Counted from the stretch's first letter, positions 8,872-20,445 are shown. The stretch is DNA of 64,000 nt from Photobacterium sp. TLY01 (GCF_021432065.1 NZ_CP090364.1:1192601-1256600); one strand, 5' to 3'. The notes: generated from the sequence alone by a model not told the origin. Program-made: numbers and translations.

Positions 8872-9711
8872 TCAGATCACACCGCTATATAACCTCGGTG
8901 CACTGTGGTGCGGCACATGGATTAAATTCAGGTGATTCTGCCGCGCCCAACGGACGGTCATGGCAGTGGGAGCCGATAAGGTCACCAGTGTGCTGATTTT
9001 GGCGCGGACGGCTTTCTGAATCAGCTCCAGGCTGCAGCGACTGGTCATCACGGCGAAGCCGGATTGCGGGTTGATGCGGGCAGTCGCCATGGCACCGATC
9101 AGCTTGTCCAGTGCGTTATGCCGGCCGATGTCTTCCCGGCAGAGTTGAATGTCTCCCGCGGCATCGACGTATAACGCGGCGTGCAGTGCACCGCTGCTGC
9201 GGGCCACTGACTGCGCATCACTGATGCGCGTTCGCAAATTGCGCAGCAGGCTGGCTTGGGGGGGCGGGACTGGCGTGAGCGGCGTTAAGGTCGGTAGTGC
9301 CTGTTCAATGGCTTCCACACCACAGATCCCGCAACCGCTGGTGCCTGCCAGTTGCCGGCGATGTTTTTTCAGCGACCAGAAAGCGCGGTTTGAAATCTTG
9401 ACTTCGGCATGATGGGAATCGCAACCGGTGGTGAGGGTGATGTCGTAAATTTCACTCACCGAGCGAACAATATCGTTACTCAGGCTGAAGCCCTTGACGA
9501 AATCTTCAATGTTGCCCGGCGTCACCATCATGACCGCCTGACTGATACCGTTGTAACTGATCGACAGCGCCGTTTCGCTGGCTAACATGGCACTGTGTGT
9601 TTCTGCTGCAACATCATCCTCAGCTAATTCAACATAAGTGAACGCATCGGGTGAAGGCGGAGCCGCATTCACATCGGTCATGTCATCGGCTTTGTTGTCA
9701 GAGTCACTCAT
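8872..9711 (-). CDS. fdhD: Formate dehydrogenase accessory sulfurtransferase FdhD
   Basis: A 279-residue FdhD homologue. The characteristic CGICG (the CxxC that carries persulfide from IscS to the molybdenum cofactor) sits in SGCGICGVEAIEQ near residue 127. The C-terminal EDIGRHNALDKLIG and the final ALS/TLSAPTAM region match the family. It activates formate dehydrogenase by sulfurating the Mo-bis-MGD cofactor in the cytosol. The N-terminal about 25 residues are acidic and non-conserved. Together with mobA, which follows upstream on the same strand, it forms a formate dehydrogenase/Moco maturation pair; no FDH structural gene is in the window. Confidence 0.92.
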   Translation of the reverse strand: MSDSDNKADDMTDVNAAPPSPDAFTYVELAEDDVAAETHSAMLASETALSISYNGISQAVMMVTPGNIEDFVKGFSLSNDIVRSVSEIYDITLTTGCDSHHAEVKISNRAFWSLKKHRRQLAGTSGCGICGVEAIEQALPTLTPLTPVPPPQASLLRNLRTRISDAQSVARSSGALHAALYVDAAGDIQLCREDIGRHNALDKLIGAMATARINPQSGFAVMTSRCSLELIQKAVRAKISTLVTLSAPTAMTVRWARQNHLNLIHVPHHSAPRLYSGVI

Positions 9712-9879
9712 GTTGATGCCTGCACCTGGGGTTGGAAGAATACAGACAGGCTACGCAACAGCCTGTCCCTTGTCCAATGGCTTGTTTGGGTGGACTGATA
9801 AGCGCTGCTTTGGGCTTTGCTGTTGTTCTGTTTCTGGTGGTGCTATAGGTCTTCGGATCTCAGAGAAAAGCGGCTAGGC

Positions 9880-10470
9880 TTAATCATGATGTAAATCAAG
9901 TAATTGCTGCGGAGTGTTGATGTTTTGCAGTCGGGGATCGCTCAGTGCGCAGTCAACGGCGATCACATGATGGCGGGTGAGAATCGCCATCAGGCTGCGC
10001 TCACCTGAGTGCCAGGCTTGCTGAATTACAGGAAGCAGTTGTTTGGGGATCAGGCTGAACATGGGCTGCCACTGGTTGCCTTGCCGAACCATGACGGGCC
10101 GCGGTGTGTCGGCACTGGCGGCAGCCAGAATCTGGTCAACCAGAGATTGGTCTATCATGGGGGCATCGCAGGGGAACAGTAGCAGCCAGTCGTGTTTTGC
10201 TGCTGCCAGCCCTTTGAGTATGCCGGTTAACGGGCCGGGAAAGCCGGAGATATCGTCCGTCAGTATATGGTCACAATAAGTGGCGTACTGCTCGGTGTTG
10301 CGGTTGCAGGAGATGAGCAGATCATCTGTCAGCGGTCTGACAACATCGCACAGGCTGGCAATTAACGGCCTGCCGCGAAAGGAAACCAGTCCCTTGTCTT
10401 TGCCTCCCATTCTGGAACCCTGTCCGCCGGCAAGAAGGAGTACAGAAAAGCAAGGGGGATTAAGTGTCAT
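9880..10470 (-). CDS. mobA: Molybdenum cofactor guanylyltransferase MobA
   Basis: A 196-residue MobA. The nucleotidyltransferase signature LLAGGQGSRMGGKDKGL near residue 12 binds GTP, followed by the DDISGFPGPLTGILKGL and FPCDAPMI motifs. It attaches GMP to Mo-molybdopterin to give the guanine dinucleotide form used by formate dehydrogenases and other DMSO-reductase-family enzymes. It lies 168 bases upstream of fdhD on the same strand, so the two may share a transcript. Length is normal for the family. Confidence 0.92.
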   Translation of the reverse strand: MTLNPPCFSVLLLAGGQGSRMGGKDKGLVSFRGRPLIASLCDVVRPLTDDLLISCNRNTEQYATYCDHILTDDISGFPGPLTGILKGLAAAKHDWLLLFPCDAPMIDQSLVDQILAAASADTPRPVMVRQGNQWQPMFSLIPKQLLPVIQQAWHSGERSLMAILTRHHVIAVDCALSDPRLQNINTPQQLLDLHHD

Positions 10471-10815
10471 GGTGATAGCAGCCTGGTAAAAAATACCCCT
10501 AAAAAATATAACGTTTCTGCGTGCCAGTCCAATAATGAAAAGGGATGCATAGATAGGTATTCATAGATTTGTATGCGTAGATTTGTACACATGTCAGGCA
10601 GGGCTGTTGGCGGGCTGCCGATAGCATTCACTGGCAGCCCGTTTGACTGAGGTGACGAGAGGCTGATGATCAGTGTAGACGGTTTTTAGTGGCGGATAGT
10701 TTGTTTTTCTTGCAGATGAAGATAAGAGGGCCAGTCATCAGTGATGTCACAATAAATGCCAGCCTGACAAATTTCTCTCTGGTATCCCGGCAACAGAGCC
10801 AGGTGAATTATTTGG

Positions 10816-11025
10816 TTAATCAGACAAATATTGCTGTTTGTATTTAGAGGCTTTTGCAAAAAAGGGTAAGGTGCTGCCAATGAATACAATCACTGCAACC
10901 AGTTCAACCGTTTCATATTCAATCAGTATAAAAGCGGAGATTAAAAAGATCAGCGTGAGCGATGAAATGAGAACTATATGAAAGTAAGGGTGTCGTTTAG
11001 AGAATTTCGCATATCCTACAATCAT
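10816..11025 (-). CDS. Small two-helix membrane protein, unknown
   Basis: A 69-residue reading frame starting MIVGYAKFSKRHPYF, with AGAGG-type Shine-Dalgarno (AAGAGG, seven bases from the ATG). Two hydrophobic segments (about residues 17-34 and 39-55) suggest a hairpin inner-membrane protein with a basic C-terminal tail. I do not recognise the family. It is isolated between mobA and katG; the ribosome site and clean hydrophobic pattern are the main support. Confidence 0.5.
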   Translation of the reverse strand: MIVGYAKFSKRHPYFHIVLISSLTLIFLISAFILIEYETVELVAVIVFIGSTLPFFAKASKYKQQYLSD

Positions 11026-11278
11026 CTTCAGCCTCTTCTATCGTTTAAATTACAGAAAATGCATGTTTCAAAGCACGAACACAGTCGTCAGTGTGAGGTT
11101 TTTAAGTTTTATTCTCTGAAGTATATGACAGCTTCAGTTGGATTTCTGACTTTCTGCTCAACAGCGAAAGCCGGGGAGGGATTGCTTGCTGGTGCCCGCT
11201 TACCGGGGAGTGGCTGAGAAACTACCTGAACAATGGGAAGGGGTTGATTTGAGTATGGTGCTAAGTTTTTGACGATAT

Positions 11279-11312
11279 AACCTCCCCCGCCCGGAAGCGG
11301 GAAGGGGAGGTT
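11279..11312 (-). terminator. Hairpin downstream of katG
   Basis: AACCTCCCC and GGGGAGGTT pair around a GC-rich inner stem immediately after the katG stop codon on the minus strand. The T-run after it is poor, so it may terminate weakly or protect the 3' end. Confidence 0.5.
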
Positions 11313-11317
11313 CAGGC

Positions 11318-13903
<2,586 letters not shown>

Positions 13904-14023
13904 TCAGGCTTTTTTCAGTTTCTTCAACAACTTTTTCAGTTTGCCTTCGTGCTTGGCGACTTTGGCTTTACGCACTTTGATTTCTTTTTTCAGTTTTTTC
14001 GCTTTTTTAGACACTTTTGCCAT
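13904..14023 (-). CDS. 39-residue lysine-rich protein
   Basis: A short frame beginning MAKVSKKAKKLKKEI and ending KLKKLLKKLKKA. About 17 of 39 residues are Lys, with Leu/Ala/Val spaced as in an amphipathic helix, and there are no acidic residues except two Glu. GGAG lies seven bases before the ATG at 14023; an earlier ATG at 14029 is too close to that site. It could bind nucleic acid or membranes, or act with the ribosome. I do not know a named family. It is too short for most gene finders, but the ribosome site and clean codon pattern support it. Confidence 0.6.
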   Translation of the reverse strand: MAKVSKKAKKLKKEIKVRKAKVAKHEGKLKKLLKKLKKA

Positions 14024-14125
14024 TTTCATTCTCCGGTTTGATTCACGTTTGAGGAAAAATGGCTGACATGAAAGGCACTGCTTTCACCTAACCTATCAAC
14101 CGGGCTGTGTCAGGCAGGCTGCTGG

Positions 14126-14302
14126 TCACTGAGATTGTGCGTTTTCTTTCACAAACTGACGGATGAACCGACGCACTTCACGTGCGGCGCTGGTATCCAT
14201 TTTTTCGCATAAAACAACAAAGGCATTACGTTCCTCACCATTAATTCTGATGATTAACTGACTGTCTTTCTTCATTGCTTTTGATTTCTTGCGACTCACC
14301 AT
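14126..14302 (-). CDS. Orphan ribbon-helix-helix-like protein
   Basis: A 58-residue frame: MVSRKKSKAMKKDSQ, then LIIRINGEERNAFVVLCEK, then a helix ending RRFIRQFVKENAQSQ. A basic tail followed by one strand (LIIRIN) and two helices is the ribbon-helix-helix (Arc/MetJ-type) layout used by transcription regulators and antitoxins. No toxin gene is adjacent: the neighbours are a 39-residue Lys-rich protein downstream and a membrane protein on the other strand. It could be an orphan regulator. GAGCCGG precedes the ATG. Confidence 0.55.
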   Translation of the reverse strand: MVSRKKSKAMKKDSQLIIRINGEERNAFVVLCEKMDTSAAREVRRFIRQFVKENAQSQ

Positions 14303-14500
14303 ACCGGCTCACGATGACACATACCTATACAATGTATATACATCCGATAGCGTTTTAGCAAATCAGTGATCTGAAATCTGCGCGGAAACGCTGACGTAAA
14401 GATATTACATATGTTTCATGAAATTGCCGCCTACTCATTGACAATCCAGCCAGGCGGAACGGCCTGTTGGTGTATTTCTCAACCCGATTCAGGAGTGATC

Positions 14501-14860
14501 ATGAATACTTACTTTGTGATGAAGAGCGGCCATCAATACTCGGCAAGTGAAAAAGTCAGCGAGGATGAGCTTAACCTTCAGTTTGAAGCTTGCAAAGCGG
14601 CATCTGTGACCCTTGTGTCTGATAGTGTCGTTGCCGAGTCTGAAGAAAAGGCCATCAGGCAGGTAAAATCGCTCGCTTATCAAACGACAGTGATTGCACT
14701 GGTGGGGTTCATCAACACCTTATGTATGTTATTTGTGGCAGAGAGCGCCGTAAATCTTGTGATTATGATGGCTGCTATTATATGTATGGTCGGGGTATCC
14801 GGTAAGGCACGGCGTCTTGAAAGTGAAGCGCTGAAAGCATTGCGCAAAGCGTCGAAATAA
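14501..14860 (+). CDS. Small membrane protein with two predicted helices, unknown
   Basis: 119 residues from ATG 14501, chosen because AGGAG lies six bases upstream; the frame remains open further 5' without a better site. The N-terminal about 65 residues are soluble and polar (MNTYFVMKSGHQYSASEKV). Two hydrophobic stretches follow (about 67-85 and 87-103: TVIALVGFINTLCMLFVA and NLVIMMAAIICMVGVSG), then a basic tail. I do not recognise the family. Confidence 0.55.
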   Translation: MNTYFVMKSGHQYSASEKVSEDELNLQFEACKAASVTLVSDSVVAESEEKAIRQVKSLAYQTTVIALVGFINTLCMLFVAESAVNLVIMMAAIICMVGVSGKARRLESEALKALRKASK

Positions 14861-15280
14861 TCATTCAGCCACATCAGACATAACAATGATATGAATCATC
14901 GTGGTGCTGTGTCTGGGCATATTTTATTTCTACTTCAATAAAGCGGATGTGATTTATTTTGATGCACTGCTTTCCTTGCTGGTGGTGATTGTTTATATCA
15001 CGGCTTATATTTATTTTTCTGCTGACTTTCCCCTGTATCTCAAGCGCGCAGGTGTTATTTGCGAACTGCTGCCTGCACTCAGCGATTGCTTTCTGTATAG
15101 ATTGTTTTTGTTCAGAGTTATCAGTGATATGATAATTTCACACAGTAAAAGTAGGGAATTGCGTTTTGTCAGGATAAATTGTCTTGCTCGGACACGATGT
15201 TTAACACGATCAAGACATCATGTGACGGATTGTCTTTATACTGGCCCGCATTATAAAAGCGAATGAATTGGGAGAAGAAA
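14861..15280. other. Gap with a possible gene remnant
   Basis: A plus-strand frame (GTG at 14901 to 15266) has hydrophobic residues (LLSLLVVIVYITAYIYF) in its first half, but no ribosome site, and its 3' part runs into the leader of the next gene. It may be the remnant of a membrane protein gene. No function can be claimed. Confidence 0.25.
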
Positions 15281-15538
15281 ATGAATAAAACGTATCTATT
15301 GGCTTGTGCGGCTGCTGCTTCTTTGCTGCTCGGCTGTGTGAGTCAGCCAGCGAGCGAACCGGTGGGATCTGCAAACCCGGCCGCCGTGTATTGTGTTCAG
15401 AAGGGCGGGAAGCTGGATATGGTGACTGAAGATGGCAAGCGGGTGACTTATTGTGTGCTGTCTGATGGGCGTCGCGTAGAGCAATGGCAATATTTCCGTG
15501 ATAACCATCCTCAGGTTTCTGAAGCAGAAGGCATGTAA
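15281..15538 (+). CDS. DUF333 lipoprotein
   Basis: 85 residues from ATG 15281 (GGAG six bases upstream). A lipoprotein signal peptide ends in the lipobox LLGC (Cys about residue 20). The mature part is a DUF333 domain: NPAAVYCVQKGGKL, then RVTYCVLSDGRRVEQWQYFRD, with the two family cysteines. DUF333 proteins are small secreted or periplasmic lipoproteins, sometimes annotated as hemolysin or protease-inhibitor-like; the function is not established. A strong terminator follows directly. Confidence 0.85.
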   Translation: MNKTYLLACAAAASLLLGCVSQPASEPVGSANPAAVYCVQKGGKLDMVTEDGKRVTYCVLSDGRRVEQWQYFRDNHPQVSEAEGM

Positions 15539-15550
15539 ATTCTGAGCAGG

Positions 15551-15575
15551 GCCACGTGATAAGCGTGGCTTTTTT
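15551..15575 (+). terminator. Rho-independent terminator of the DUF333 gene
   Basis: GCCACG and CGTGGC form a six-base stem with a seven-base loop, followed by six T. Confidence 0.85.
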
Positions 15576-15698
15576 GCTGTCTGCCGGTCATGCCTTCAGC
15601 CCGTTTACGTAAGTAAATGTAAATGTGTTACTTTCACGGGAAATTTTTCTGCAGATCAGCGTCTAAAGTGCTTATTAAGAAGCAATAAGGATCATGTG

Positions 15699-16229
15699 AT
15701 GTCAGTTCTGGATAATGCTCAGCGCTATGGTGCAATCAGTCGGTTTTTACATTGGGGAGTGGCAGTGCTGCTACTCTGGCAGTTTTTGTCGGCAGCAACG
15801 CACGCCTTGCTTGAAGATTCGTGGCTGGATGAACTGATGTGGGCAACACATAAGCCGTTGGGCTTTCTGTTGCTGATCATCATTGCGTTACGCCTGGTGT
15901 GGGCGCTGCTGAATGTGTCACGTCGTCCGGCCGCTGTCAGCCGTCTCGCTGCACTGGGCCATCAAGCCTTATATGCACTGATGATTGTCATTCCTGCGCT
16001 GGCACTGATCCGACAGTATGGCTCTGGCCGTGCCTTTTCGCCTTTTGGGATCCCGCTGATGGACGGTTTTGACAACGAAAAAATTGAGTGGATGGTCGGG
16101 CTGGGGAATCTGCTGCACGGAGAGCTGGCCTGGCTGCTGCTGGCCTTTACGCTTGGTCATATTGTGATGGCATTCTGGCATCGCATTCGTAAAAGCCATG
16201 AGGATGTACTGGCGCGCATGTGGCGATAG
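15699..16229 (+). CDS. Cytochrome b561
   Basis: A 176-residue four-helix inner-membrane dihaem protein of the bacterial cytochrome b561 (CybB) family. Haem-ligand histidines are visible in SRFLHWGVA, ATHKPLG, LLHGELAW and LGHIVMAFWH. It moves electrons between quinol and an acceptor, and family members can act as superoxide:ubiquinone oxidoreductase. AAGG lies eight bases before ATG 15699; a GTG one codon earlier is a weaker alternative. It appears monocistronic and is followed by a striking 33-base perfect inverted repeat. Confidence 0.9.
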   Translation: MSVLDNAQRYGAISRFLHWGVAVLLLWQFLSAATHALLEDSWLDELMWATHKPLGFLLLIIIALRLVWALLNVSRRPAAVSRLAALGHQALYALMIVIPALALIRQYGSGRAFSPFGIPLMDGFDNEKIEWMVGLGNLLHGELAWLLLAFTLGHIVMAFWHRIRKSHEDVLARMWR

Positions 16230-16245
16230 TGTTCGTTATGCTTGG

Positions 16246-16278
16246 ATCATGACTTGCAGCATTGCTGCAAGTCATGAT
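16246..16278. repeat. Perfect 15-bp inverted repeat (hairpin)
   Basis: Fifteen bases (ATCATGACTTGCAGC) are followed by ATT and their exact reverse complement, 17 bases after the cytochrome b561 stop codon. There is no T-run on either side, so it is not a classical intrinsic terminator. Confidence 0.8.
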
Positions 16279-16317
16279 CGAGCAGCACTTTATCCAGCAG
16301 AAATCCATTCTTCTCAT

Positions 16318-16365
16318 TAAGACGCTGTTTCAACATTAATAACGAAGGCAGTTGCGTCTTTTTTT
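16318..16365 (+). terminator. Possible terminator with long loop
   Basis: AAGACGC and GCGTCTT, separated by about 30 bases, run into a T-rich tract (GTCTTTTTTTATT). It would end transcription from the cytochrome b561 side, before aqpZ. Confidence 0.4.
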
Positions 16366-16511
16366 ATTCGCGCCATTCATATACTTAACCTTTCTGGGCT
16401 CTCTGCATGCATGAGCTCTTACAGTGTTAGCACTGCTGTTTCTACGTTGAGCGTCAATACGCGAAACTATCGGGCAATGTGACCCGGATACAGATCGAAA
16501 AGGTTGATCAT

Positions 16512-17210
16512 ATGAATAAGTATCTTGCTGAGTTTATTGGCACGTTTTGGCTTGTGCTGGGTGGCTGCGGTAGTGCTGTACTGGCGGCAGCATTTCCCGA
16601 GTTAGGGATTGGTTTGATGGGAGTAGCCCTGGCATTTGGCTTAACTGTGCTAACCATGGCCTTTGCTATTGGGCATATATCTGGCTGCCATTTGAATCCG
16701 GCTGTGTCGGTTGGTCTATGGGTTGGTGGACGTTTTCCTGCCAGTGATCTTTTACCATATGTTGTAGCTCAAGTGCTGGGAGGGATAGTGGCGGGGGGCG
16801 TGCTCTACGTGATTGCTTCTGGTCAGCCGGGGTTTGATCTTTCCGCGGGATTTGCTTCTAACGGCTACGGTGAGCATTCTCCGGGGCAGTATTCATTGTT
16901 GGCTGCCTTGGTCTGCGAAGTCGTAATGACCATGATGTTCTTGATTGTCATTATGGGAGCAACCGATTCTCGCGCTCCCGCGGGATTTGCACCGATCGCA
17001 ATTGGTTTGTGCTTAACCTTAATTCATTTGATCTCAATTCCAGTGACAAATACGTCCGTCAATCCTGCCCGTAGCTCTGGTGTTGCCGTTTATGTTGGCG
17101 ACTGGGCAATGGCACAACTCTGGTTATTTTGGTTGGCACCTATAGTCGGGGCTGTGATTGGTGCCACGATTTACAAAGTGATTGCTCGGGACGGAAGCTC
17201 GGCTCAATGA
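16512..17210 (+). CDS. aqpZ: Aquaporin Z
   Basis: A 232-residue water channel of the MIP family. Both pore motifs are present: NPAVS near residue 62 and NPARS near residue 184, with six hydrophobic segments. The sequence around them ([29 protein letters not shown]) matches the AqpZ orthodox aquaporins rather than glycerol facilitators. It gives rapid water flow across the inner membrane during osmotic change. ATG 16512 with AAGG upstream is preferred to the longer frame from 16479. Codon usage matches its neighbours. Confidence 0.95.
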   Translation: MNKYLAEFIGTFWLVLGGCGSAVLAAAFPELGIGLMGVALAFGLTVLTMAFAIGHISGCHLNPAVSVGLWVGGRFPASDLLPYVVAQVLGGIVAGGVLYVIASGQPGFDLSAGFASNGYGEHSPGQYSLLAALVCEVVMTMMFLIVIMGATDSRAPAGFAPIAIGLCLTLIHLISIPVTNTSVNPARSSGVAVYVGDWAMAQLWLFWLAPIVGAVIGATIYKVIARDGSSAQ

Positions 17211-17310
17211 CTTGACTCTCTGGCGATCAGACACCTTTTGAAAAGAAGGCACAGTCAGCATTCTGTCCGTCATATTGTCTGTTGCTAAACTTAAGTGAAG
17301 AACAGGCAAT

Positions 17311-18087
17311 ATGACGGGTGGTTCCATGCACGAATACCTTCAGCTCGACCCCCATTACGACATTTATTTTCTGTCTGATCCGCACGGACAATACGCGCTG
17401 TTGCAAGATGTGCTGGAGGAGGTGGGGTTTCGTTATCCGCTGGATGGTGAAATCCGGGACCGGTTGTTTATTCTGGGCGATATGATCGATCGTGGCCCGG
17501 ATTCACTGGCGTTATTAAAAGCCGTGCGGGATTGCCCGGCCATTTATGCCATTCAGGGCAACCATGAACAAATGGCGTTCAATGCTATGGCAGAGAATGC
17601 CGACAGATCCTTATGGATCATGAATGGCGGCCGCTGGCATCAAGATGTTGCTATTGCTGAGGTCAGAAAAATGCTGGCTTTTGCGGCAAATTTACCCCTG
17701 TGTTTTACCCTGCAGATTAACGGTCACTGCATTGGTCTGGTGCATGCCGCCGTGCCTGCGTCTTATGACTGGCAGCAGTTCACCCAGTGCTGTGACGCGC
17801 ACACGCTGAGCAAAGAAGAGCTGCATGATTGTGTCTGGGATCGGGCTGTGTTCACCCATGATGAACACAGTGTTGTCGCTCATATTGATGCGGTGTTGAT
17901 GGGCCACAACATCGTGTCCGGGCTGAAACCGAAAGTGAGCGGTAACCGGGTTTATATTGATGGTGCAATGTCTCTGGGGGACAGAGGCATGTTGCTGAAA
18001 TACCGTCGGGGAGGTGAAGTGCTGGGCCTGTTTCAGGTCTACTCCTTCCTGCGGGAACAATCGACCGATGGCTTAATGTGGATTTAA
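17311..18087 (+). CDS. PrpA/PrpB-like serine/threonine metallophosphatase
   Basis: A 258-residue calcineurin-type phosphoesterase. The metal-binding motifs appear in order: DPHG (residue about 23, the DxH motif), GDMIDRG, GNHEQM, and a late GHN. The nearest characterised relatives are the PrpA/PrpB phosphoprotein phosphatases and phage-lambda-type phosphatases; the substrate is unknown. A second start, MHEYLQ at 17326, also has a Shine-Dalgarno-like GGTGG and may be the true one. It sits alone between aqpZ and a DUF2256 gene. Confidence 0.8.
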   Translation: MTGGSMHEYLQLDPHYDIYFLSDPHGQYALLQDVLEEVGFRYPLDGEIRDRLFILGDMIDRGPDSLALLKAVRDCPAIYAIQGNHEQMAFNAMAENADRSLWIMNGGRWHQDVAIAEVRKMLAFAANLPLCFTLQINGHCIGLVHAAVPASYDWQQFTQCCDAHTLSKEELHDCVWDRAVFTHDEHSVVAHIDAVLMGHNIVSGLKPKVSGNRVYIDGAMSLGDRGMLLKYRRGGEVLGLFQVYSFLREQSTDGLMWI

Positions 18088-18187
18088 CACGCACTCACTT
18101 TCAATTCAGCGGAGGCGGGAAAACCTGCAGCTTGATTGGGAATACTGGTTAGATGTTCGGATGCTTCGGCGAGTTGGAGGGTAGGTG

Positions 18188-18340
18188 ATGACAGGCCGGG
18201 ATTTACCGACAAAAATCTGCCTTTATTGCCACAGGCCCTTTACCTGGCGCAAGAAATGGGCCCGTTGCTGGCAAGAGGTGAAATATTGCTCTGAGCGCTG
18301 TCGTCGCAATAAACACAAACGGAAGATTACCAATCAATAA
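18188..18340 (+). CDS. DUF2256 zinc-finger-like protein
   Basis: 50 residues beginning [14 protein letters not shown]. The cysteines form CxxC then CSERC, with the family core [23 protein letters not shown] lies upstream of the ATG. DUF2256 proteins are small, Cys-rich, probably metal-binding, and are often encoded near photolyase/cryptochrome and SDR genes in marine bacteria. Here an SDR gene converges on it and their 3' ends overlap by 14 bases. No photolyase gene is in this window. Confidence 0.85.
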   Translation: MTGRDLPTKICLYCHRPFTWRKKWARCWQEVKYCSERCRRNKHKRKITNQ

Positions 18341-19031
18341 CGCTGCCGTCGTAAGCCAGAAACTGTCCGGTCTGAGCTGGTGTCAGCGATTCAATGATTT
18401 TTATCAGGTCACTGGCAACACGGTGAGGCGGAAACAGTTTTCCCGCTGGCACATTGTGCTGAAATGGCTTGGATAGTGGTGTGTCTGTCGTACCGGGATG
18501 AAGCGCCACGACACAACTGTTGGGCATCGTGCGTTGCCACTCAATACTGATCGATTTCACGGCCATATTCAGTGCAGCTTTGGCACAACGGTAGCTGTAC
18601 CAGCCACCCAGCCGGTTATCTCTGATACTGCCCACCCGGGCAGATAACACAGCCAGCCGTGGCGAAGGACTGCGCTTGAGTGCGTGGGTAAAATGCTTCG
18701 CCAGTAATAGGGTGGGGAGCGTATTCACGCGAATCATTTCTTCAAATGCTGCGGCTTCAAACTGTTGCAGGTTCTTTTCTGGCTGAATGGTTTCCGAGTG
18801 TAATTTACCAGCGGTATTCATGATCCAGTCTACTCGCTCCAGCTTGCGGGCCAGTTCGATGATATCTTTTTCGTTCGTAATGTCAGCACGGTGCCATTGG
18901 ACGCGGCTTGATAGTTCGGGCGGTGGCGTGTGATGCCACAGTGCATGCACATTCACTGCCTCAAGCTGGCTGAGTCTTTCGACCATTGCATGGCCAATGC
19001 CGCCGGTACCGCCAGTGATCAAGATATCCAT
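18327..19031 (-). CDS. Short-chain dehydrogenase, CsgA (C-factor)-like
   Basis: A 234-residue SDR. The cofactor loop TGGTGGIG starts at residue 6, NTAGKLH is the NxAG motif, and the catalytic YSYRCAK (YxxxK) follows the expected Ser region (LSARVGSI). It resembles the C-factor-like SDR group that reduces unknown small molecules. It is encoded just upstream of, and 6 bases from, the DUF2252 gene end on the same strand, suggesting co-transcription. Its 3' end overlaps the DUF2256 gene in convergent orientation. Confidence 0.85.
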   Translation of the reverse strand: MDILITGGTGGIGHAMVERLSQLEAVNVHALWHHTPPPELSSRVQWHRADITNEKDIIELARKLERVDWIMNTAGKLHSETIQPEKNLQQFEAAAFEEMIRVNTLPTLLLAKHFTHALKRSPSPRLAVLSARVGSIRDNRLGGWYSYRCAKAALNMAVKSISIEWQRTMPNSCVVALHPGTTDTPLSKPFQHNVPAGKLFPPHRVASDLIKIIESLTPAQTGQFLAYDGSVIDW

Positions 19032-19037
19032 GACGGC

Positions 19038-20369
19038 TTATTTTCCGAGCAAGCCACAATGGATGTTGTAGTCTTGGATGACCTGCTCACTGTATTGCTG
19101 ACAGGCGGTGAGCAATGCGTCCTGATTGCCGGGCAGGCCTTCGAGCATAAATTGTTCAAAACGTGCTGAACGCCTGTCCCCCCTTGAATGGGCCAGCGCC
19201 AGTGCTTCACCACAGGCAGAAGCATACTGACAAAATGCCGTGCTGGGATCTTTGTCATTTAAGATCAGATCTTCGGGTTTGAGAGACAGGCGTGCATGGT
19301 GCCGTGAACGCACCAGCCAGTGTTTATCCCGCCAGATCACCTCATCGAGTAATAAATCGGGTCTGCGTTGCATGAAGCGCTGGCAGTCAGCGGTTAAATG
19401 AGCCGGATTCAGGGCATTGACCGGGTTGATGTCAGGAAAGGCAAATATCGGTGCAGCCTGACGCTGTTGCTTCACTTCCACAATATGGCACAGAGGTAAG
19501 TCATCGATGCTCCTGACGTCACTCGGCCCGACCAGAAAATAATATCGCCCGACGTTGTTTGAGCCGGTTCCGGCATCAAGACGAATCACAATATCCAGCA
19601 CCTCATCATCCAGATATGGCCGGAACGTTTTTTCTGCCTCTGCATATTCAGCAGTATCAATGCGCTGATATTTTAACGGCTTATCTGCAAAGCGCAGCTT
19701 GCCTTCTTCAAAGGTGGTGGATTTGGCAAGCTGGCTTTTACTCAGAAAATCTTTTCCCCCAGCGGCGCGTTTGCTGGCTTTACGGCAATATTTATCCAGC
19801 ACATGATCTTCATCGAACTTTTTCAGGACATTGTATCTGGCATCGTTGTCCTCAATAACATCCTGAAGTCTTCTGGTGTAAGCGTGCAGAAAGGCTTCAC
19901 TGGCCTGCCTGACGTCATCTGTGTTGACGGCGTTCAAGTCGTCATCAATATCAACTTCATCGGTCAGATAACGCCCTTCCAGTAACCCGCAGCCAAAATC
20001 GCTCGCCAGTGCCAGGCTGGTCAGATAGCGGGCGATGTCCCAGACGGCATAGCCGACACAGGCATCATCGAAATCATTGGGTGAAAATATCACCTGATCA
20101 CCTTGTGAACCTTCTTCGGTCAAGAAGCCAAAATTAGACAGATGACAGTCACCCATGATGAAGGTCTGACCGGGTCTGGCCAGTAATAAATCGGGTAAGG
20201 TGAATAACTCCTGGGCGAGATCGGCATAAAACAGCTGGGCGGTGCCGCGGAAGAATTGAAATGGACTCCAGGCCATTTTCAGGTGCTTGTTGAGTGGATT
20301 CTCCGCATTCGGGACGATGCCATCAATCAGGCGGATTTGTTTGCACAGGAACTCGCGTCGGGTTGTCAT
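19038..20369 (-). CDS. DUF2252 family protein
   Basis: About 443 residues. Family motifs are FRGTAQLFYADL, MGDCHLSNFGF and NDFDDACVGYAVWDIARYLTSL. These resemble the catalytic and metal-binding loops of protein-kinase-like and aminoglycoside phosphotransferase folds, but no activity is established. The start is taken at MTTRREF (20369), where AGAAG lies six bases upstream; GTG at 20399 and ATG at 20375 are alternatives. It is followed on the same strand by the SDR gene, six bases away. Confidence 0.8.
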   Translation of the reverse strand: MTTRREFLCKQIRLIDGIVPNAENPLNKHLKMAWSPFQFFRGTAQLFYADLAQELFTLPDLLLARPGQTFIMGDCHLSNFGFLTEEGSQGDQVIFSPNDFDDACVGYAVWDIARYLTSLALASDFGCGLLEGRYLTDEVDIDDDLNAVNTDDVRQASEAFLHAYTRRLQDVIEDNDARYNVLKKFDEDHVLDKYCRKASKRAAGGKDFLSKSQLAKSTTFEEGKLRFADKPLKYQRIDTAEYAEAEKTFRPYLDDEVLDIVIRLDAGTGSNNVGRYYFLVGPSDVRSIDDLPLCHIVEVKQQRQAAPIFAFPDINPVNALNPAHLTADCQRFMQRRPDLLLDEVIWRDKHWLVRSRHHARLSLKPEDLILNDKDPSTAFCQYASACGEALALAHSRGDRRSARFEQFMLEGLPGNQDALLTACQQYSEQVIQDYNIHCGLLGK

Positions 20370-20445
20370 AAGCATCTTCTGTGTTGCTGGCGATATCACT
20401 ACCAGTATTGTTGATGCTCAAAAGAAATCTAGCCGGGGAGGATAG

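Noticed and set aside
10686..10889. 67-residue minus-strand frame overlapping the small membrane protein
   Set aside because: No ribosome site and it overlaps a better-supported gene in another frame.
14901..15266. Hydrophobic plus-strand frame of about 121 codons
   Set aside because: No Shine-Dalgarno, GTG start only, and the 3' half overlaps the leader of the DUF333 gene; described only as a possible remnant.
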